Notes under the pieces: model-generated
Told to the model about the DNA's origin: nothing
Databases searched by the model: none
Seen by the model: only the letters and a program-made list of their open reading frames with translations
Shown: positions 59,201 through 64,000 of the stretch, piece by piece
Layout of the letters: each line of letters starts with the position of its first letter
How positions within the stretch are numbered: position 1 is the stretch's first letter
Program-made: the position numbers and the translations under genes
Assembly: GCA_965153355.1 (NCBI GenBank)
Contig: OZ231128.1
Location: 2,418,001 to 2,482,000, forward strand
Source of the DNA: Flaccisagitta enflata
Taxonomy: Eukaryota; Chaetognatha; Sagittoidea; Aphragmophora
DNA length: 64,000 nucleotides
Direction of reading: 5' to 3'

Positions 59201-62200
59201 AGACACCCAGCAGACACCTTCTACTAATGTGGGGATTGGTCTAGCAGACACCCAGCAGACACCTTCTACTAAGTTGGGGATAGGTCCAGCAGGCACCCAG
59301 CAGACACCTACTACTAAGTTGGGGATGGGTCCAGCAGACACCCAGCAGACACCGTCTACTAATGAGGGGATTGGTCCAGCAGACACCCAGCAGACACCTA
59401 CTACTAAGTTGGGGATGGGTCCAGCAGACACCTAGCAGACACCTTCTACTAATGTGGGGATTGGTTCAGCAGACACCCAGCAGAGACCTACTACAAATGT
59501 GCGGATGGGTTAAACAGGCACACATCAGACACCTTCTACTAATGTGGGGATTGGTCCAGCAGACACCCAGCAGACACCTAATACTTAACTTTGTACTGAC
59601 TCTAAACATGTCTAGCAGGCACCTACTACTAATGTGGGGATGTGTCCAGCAGACACTCAGCAGACACCTACTACTAAGTTGGGGATGGGTCCAGCAGACA
59701 CCCAGCAGACACCTTCTACTAATGTGGGGATTGGTCTAGCAGACACCCAGCGGACACCTTCTACTAAGTTGGGGATAGGTCCAGCAGGCACCCAGCAGAC
59801 ACCTACTACTAAGTTGGGGATGGGTCCAGCAGACACCCAGCAGACACCGTCTACTATGTTGGGGATGGATCCAGCAGACACCTAGTGCTTAGTGCTGTAC
59901 TGACTCTATAAATGGTTAGCAGGCACCTTCTACTAATGTGGGGATTGGACCAGCAGACACCCAGCAGACACCTACTACTAAGTTGGGGATAGATCCAGCA
60001 GACACCCAGCAGACACCTACTACTAAGTTGGGGATGGATCCAGCAGACACCCAGCAGACACCAAATACTTAACGTTGTACTGACTATGAATGTCTAGCAG
60101 GCACCTTCTACTAATTTGGGGATGGACTCAGCAGACACCCAGCAGACACTTACTGCTAAGTTGGGGATGGGTCCAGCAGACACCCAGCAGACACCAAATA
60201 CTTAACGTTGTACTGACTATGAATGTCTAGCAGGCACCTTCTACTAATGTGGGGATTGGACCAGCAGACACCCAGCAGACACCTACTACTATGTTGGGGA
60301 TGGATCCAGCAGACACCCATCAGACACCTAGTACATAGCGCTGTACTGACTCTATAAATGTCTAGCAGGCACCTTCTACTAATGTGGGGATTGTACCAGC
60401 AGACACCCAGCAGACACCTACTACTAAGTTGGGGATGGATCCAGCAGACACCCAGCAGACACCTACTACTAAGTTGGGGATGGATCCAGCAGACACCCAG
60501 CAGACACCTACTACTAAGTTGGGGATGGATCCAGCAGACACCCAGCAGACACCAAATACTTAACGTTGTACTGACTATGAATGTCTAGCAGGCACCTTCT
60601 ACTAAGTTGGGGATGGACTCAGCAGACACCCAGCAGACACCTACTACTAAGTTGGGGATGGGTCCAGCAGACACCCAGCAGACACCAAATACTTAACGTT
60701 GTACTGACTATGAATATCTAGCAGGCACCTTCTACTAATGTGGGGATTGGACCAGCAGACACCCAGCAGACACCTACTACTAAGTTGGGGATGGATCCAG
60801 CAGACACCCAGCAGACACCTACTACTAAGTTGGGGATGGATCCAGCAGACACCCAGCAGACACCAAATACTTAACGTTGTACTGACTATGAATATCTAGC
60901 AGGCACCTTCTACTAATTTGGGGATGGGTCCAGCAGACACCCAGCAGACACCTACTACTAATTTGGGGATGGGTCCAGCAGACACCCAGCAGACACCAAA
61001 TACTTAACGTTGTACTGACTATGAATGTCTAGCAGGCACCTTCTACTACTAAGGTGATTGGACCAGCAGACACCCAGCAGACACCTACTACTTGTTGGGG
61101 ATGATCCAGACACCCAGCAGACACCTACTACTAAGTTGGGGATGGATCCAGCAGACACCCAGCAGACATTAAGTACTTAACGTTGTACTGACTATGAATA
61201 TTCTGTTATAAATTTCAACTAATTTCTGTATGGTCCAGAGACACCCAGACACCTTCTGATATATGGGGATTGGTCTAGCAGACACCCAGCAGACACCTTC
61301 ACTAAGTTGGGACAGGTCCAGCAGGCACCCAGCAGACACCTATTACTTAGCTGGGGACTGAGTCTCAATATGTCTAGCAGGCACCTTCTACTAATGTGGG
61401 GATGTGTCCAGCAGACACCCAGCAGACACCTACTACTAAGTTGGGGATGGGTCCAGCAGACACCCAGCAGACACCTTCTACTAATGTGGGGATTGGTTCA
61501 GCAGACACCCAGCAGACACCTTCTACAAATGTGCGGATGGGTTAAACAGGCACACATCAGACACCTTCTACTAATGTGGGATTGGTCTAGCAGCAGACAC
61601 CCAGCAGACACCTAATACTTAACTTTTTTCTGACTCTAAACATGTCTAGCAGGCACCTACTATAAATGTGGGGATGTGTCCAGCAGACACCCAGCAGACA
61701 CCACTACTGGTTAGATGGGTCCAGCAGACACCAGTGACACCTTTCGCTAATGGGGATTGGTCTAGCAGACACCCAGCGGACACCTTCTACTAAGTTGGGG
61801 ATACGACTCTAAAAAAGTCTAGCAGACACCTACTACTAAGTTGGGGATGGGTCCAGCAGACACCGTTTACTAATGAGGGGATTAGTCCAGCAGACACCCA
61901 GCGTAGCACGCGACTAAAAACTCAAATATATAATTTTTTAAAATTTTACCCTATTTCATGACCACATGTAGGATTGGACCAGCAGACACCAGCAGACACC
62001 TACTACTAAGTTGGGATAGATCCATACATACCCAGCAGACACCTACTAAGTTGAGGATGGATCCAGCAGACACCCAGCAGACACCAAATACTTAACGTTG
62101 TACTTACTAGCAATGCTCCATAGCACTTCTACTAATTTGGGATGACTTCAGCAGACACCCAGCAGACACTTACTGCTAAGTTGGGATGCAGTCCAGCAAG

Positions 62201-63285
62201 ACACCCCAGCAGACACTCAAATACTTAACGTTGTACTGACTATGAATGTCTAGGAGCAGGCACTCTCTACTAAGTGTGGGATTGGTCCACCAGACACCCA
62301 GCAGACACCATCTAATATGTTGGGGATGGATCCAGCAGACACCCATCAGACACCTAGCAAGCGCCTACTGACTCTATAAATGTCTCAGGCACCTTCTACT
62401 AATGTGGGGATTGTACCAGCAGACACCCAGCAGACACCTACTACTAAGTTGGGGATGGATCCAGCAACACCCAGCAGCAGACAGCTACTAAGTTGATGGA
62501 TCAGCAGACACTCATAGCAGACACTACTACTAAGTTGGGGATGGATCCAGCAGACACCCAGCAGACCCCAAATACTTAATTTGTACTGACTATGAATGTC
62601 TAGCAGGCACTCTTCAGCATTGCTGGGGATGGACTCAGCAGACACCCAGCAGACACCTACTACTAATTTGGGGATGGGTCCAGCAGACACCCAGCAGACA
62701 CCAAATACTTAACGTTGTACTGACTATGAATGTCTAGCAGGCACCTTCTACTAATGTGGGGATTGGACCAGCAGACACCCAGCAGACACCTACTACTATG
62801 TTGGGGATGGATCCAGCAGACACCCAGCAGACACCTACTACTATTTGGGGATGGATCCAGCAGACATCCAGGAGACACCAAATACTTAACGTTGTACTGA
62901 CTATGAACATTCAGCAGGCACCTTCTACTAATTTGGGGATGGGTCCAGCAGACACCCAGCAGACACCTACTACTAATTTGGGGATGGGTCCAGCAGACAC
63001 CCAGCAGACACCAAATACTTAACGTTGTACTGACTATGAATGTCTAGCAGGCACCTTCTACTAAAGTGGGGATTGGACCAGCAGACACCCAGCAGACACC
63101 TACTACTAAGTTGGGGATGGATCCAGCAGACACCCAGCAGACACCTACTACTAAGTTGGGGATGGATCCAGCAGACACCCAGCAGACACCAAGTACTTAA
63201 CGTTGTACTGACTATGAATATCTAGCAGGCACCTTCAACTAATTTGGGGATGGGTCCAGCAGACACCCAGCAGACACCTTCTACA
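56246..63285. repeat. CAGCAGACACC satellite, about 7 kb, with higher-order repeats
   Basis: Basic unit about 45 bp, CAGCAGACACCCAGCAGACA followed by CCTACTACTAAGTTGGGGAT, interspersed with a longer variant carrying CCAAATACTTAACGTTGTAC and TGAATGTCTAGCAGGCACC. Segments recur with a period of about 2,045 bp (57841 and 59886; 58313 and 60358), and sequence at 58980 recurs at 63040. Many ORFs on both strands are repeat artefacts. Confidence 0.97.
61903..61972. repeat. Foreign insert in the satellite, beginning with a family A end
   Basis: The satellite is interrupted by GTAGCACGCGACTAAAAA, the right end of family A, followed by about 50 bp of AT-rich non-satellite sequence before satellite units resume. 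Confidence 0.75.
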
Positions 63286-64000
63286 GGGTGTTTCACGCGT
63301 TTTGAGGTTTAAAGAATCAACATAACTTTTCTCCTAGAAAAGCTATTCCAAGTCTGAAAAAAGGTCTGAATAGATCTTGAAGTGCAGTTTTTTTATGTCA
63401 CCAATTTTTTGTATTTGCGCTTTTTACCTTGGGAGCTACGGGAGTTTAAAGTAAACAACATTATCCTGTTAACCTAACATGGTAAAGAAAAAAATGGACA
63501 ACTTCTTTTGCTAGTTTCTGGTCAACTATTGGCCTAAACTACAGAAAATCCATGACTGTTTAAAAACTCTGCAAAAAATTTTCAAAACGCGACATTGCTG
63601 GACATTGTAGCTTAATTCATTTAGAAATAGCAAAAGATTGAAGAAAAAAATCACATATGGAAAAAAATGCTCATTTCAATTTTCTTTCATCGAGAAATTT
63701 TCGTTTTTGTCAATTACGTAACTCAGGATTGTCTTAGCTACTCGATACCCATGAGCAAATTAAAGAGCTATGAATTTTCTATAAAATGGAGACAAGAACC
63801 AATTTCTAACTCAATTCGTTTAATTCCTATGTTACAATAAACATAGCCCAAGAAAATCAGGTGGTGCTGACTTTCCAATTTCTTGACCACCTGTCTTCAT
63901 TCTTCTGCCATTTCTAAACGGATAGAGATAGGACAACCAGCAAGGTCTCATCAGAAAGATCTTTCGCAGAGCTTCAAAATGGTCATGGATTTTGCTATGT
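63286..64000. other. Unassigned sequence beyond the satellite
   Basis: Begins sharply with AGGGTGTTTCACGCGTTTTG. AT-rich, with phrases such as TTCATTTAGAAATAGCAAAA that recall the interior of the A-rich MITEs, so it may be another dispersed repeat. No ORF of note. Confidence 0.4.

Noticed and set aside
56246-63285. Possible CRISPR-like array or repeat-protein gene
   Set aside because: Units are contiguous tandem monomers without unique spacers, in animal DNA; ORFs are on both strands and broken by the variant units.

Overview
The window is animal nuclear DNA. Its genes have spliced exons with GT-AG introns (one GC-AG), and it carries secreted metazoan domains (trypsin, LDL-receptor class A, fibrinogen C-terminal, kringle) and a BEL/Pao retrotransposon, a group known from animals. 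The very high load of CT, CA and AAC microsatellites and minisatellites suggests an invertebrate, perhaps a crustacean, but nothing seen fixes the taxon.

Layout. 1-3.2 kb: the gag and start of the protease of a BEL/Pao retrotransposon on the minus strand, cut by the window edge. 4.4-9.4 kb, plus strand: a complete six-exon arylacetamide-deacetylase-like esterase (396 aa). 10.2-14.0 kb, plus strand: a complete six-exon secretory-pathway cyclophilin, B type (221 aa). 16.4-19.3 kb: a cluster of short inverted-repeat elements. 19.3-23.2 kb, minus strand: a fibrinogen-domain exon broken by a 384-bp hAT-type element, and a protease gene with order trypsin, LDLa, inactive trypsin-like domain, LDLa, coiled coil. 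23.5-36.5 kb: almost only repeats. 36.6-44.8 kb, minus strand: an LTR retrotransposon with a RING-finger ORF ahead of gag and a UGA-CUA stop at the gag/protease boundary; most of pol is deleted. 44.8-56.2 kb: fold-back elements, dispersed repeats, a kringle exon and about 1 kb of GA/CT repeat. 56.2-63.3 kb: a satellite with a higher-order period near 2.04 kb. 63.3-64 kb: AT-rich sequence with no gene seen.

Two dispersed families dominate the repeats. Family A starts near AACAAGGCC and ends in the palindrome AGTCGCGTGCACGCGACT followed by A's; its core is a variable tandem repeat of GGAC/CGAC or AATGACTTAA units. Family FB has GGGCAGCGGCCCC inverted ends around 20-bp minisatellites. Both look like non-autonomous elements with conserved ends and exchangeable cores.

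The esterase and the cyclophilin look intact and would both act in the ER or secretory pathway; nothing shows they share a pathway. The protease, fibrinogen and kringle pieces resemble parts of secreted haemolymph, clotting or immune proteins, but each has at least one break. The most unusual features are the RING and UGA-CUA retrotransposon, the hAT insertion in the fibrinogen exon, and the repeated finding of single in-frame UGA codons inside otherwise continuous reading frames.
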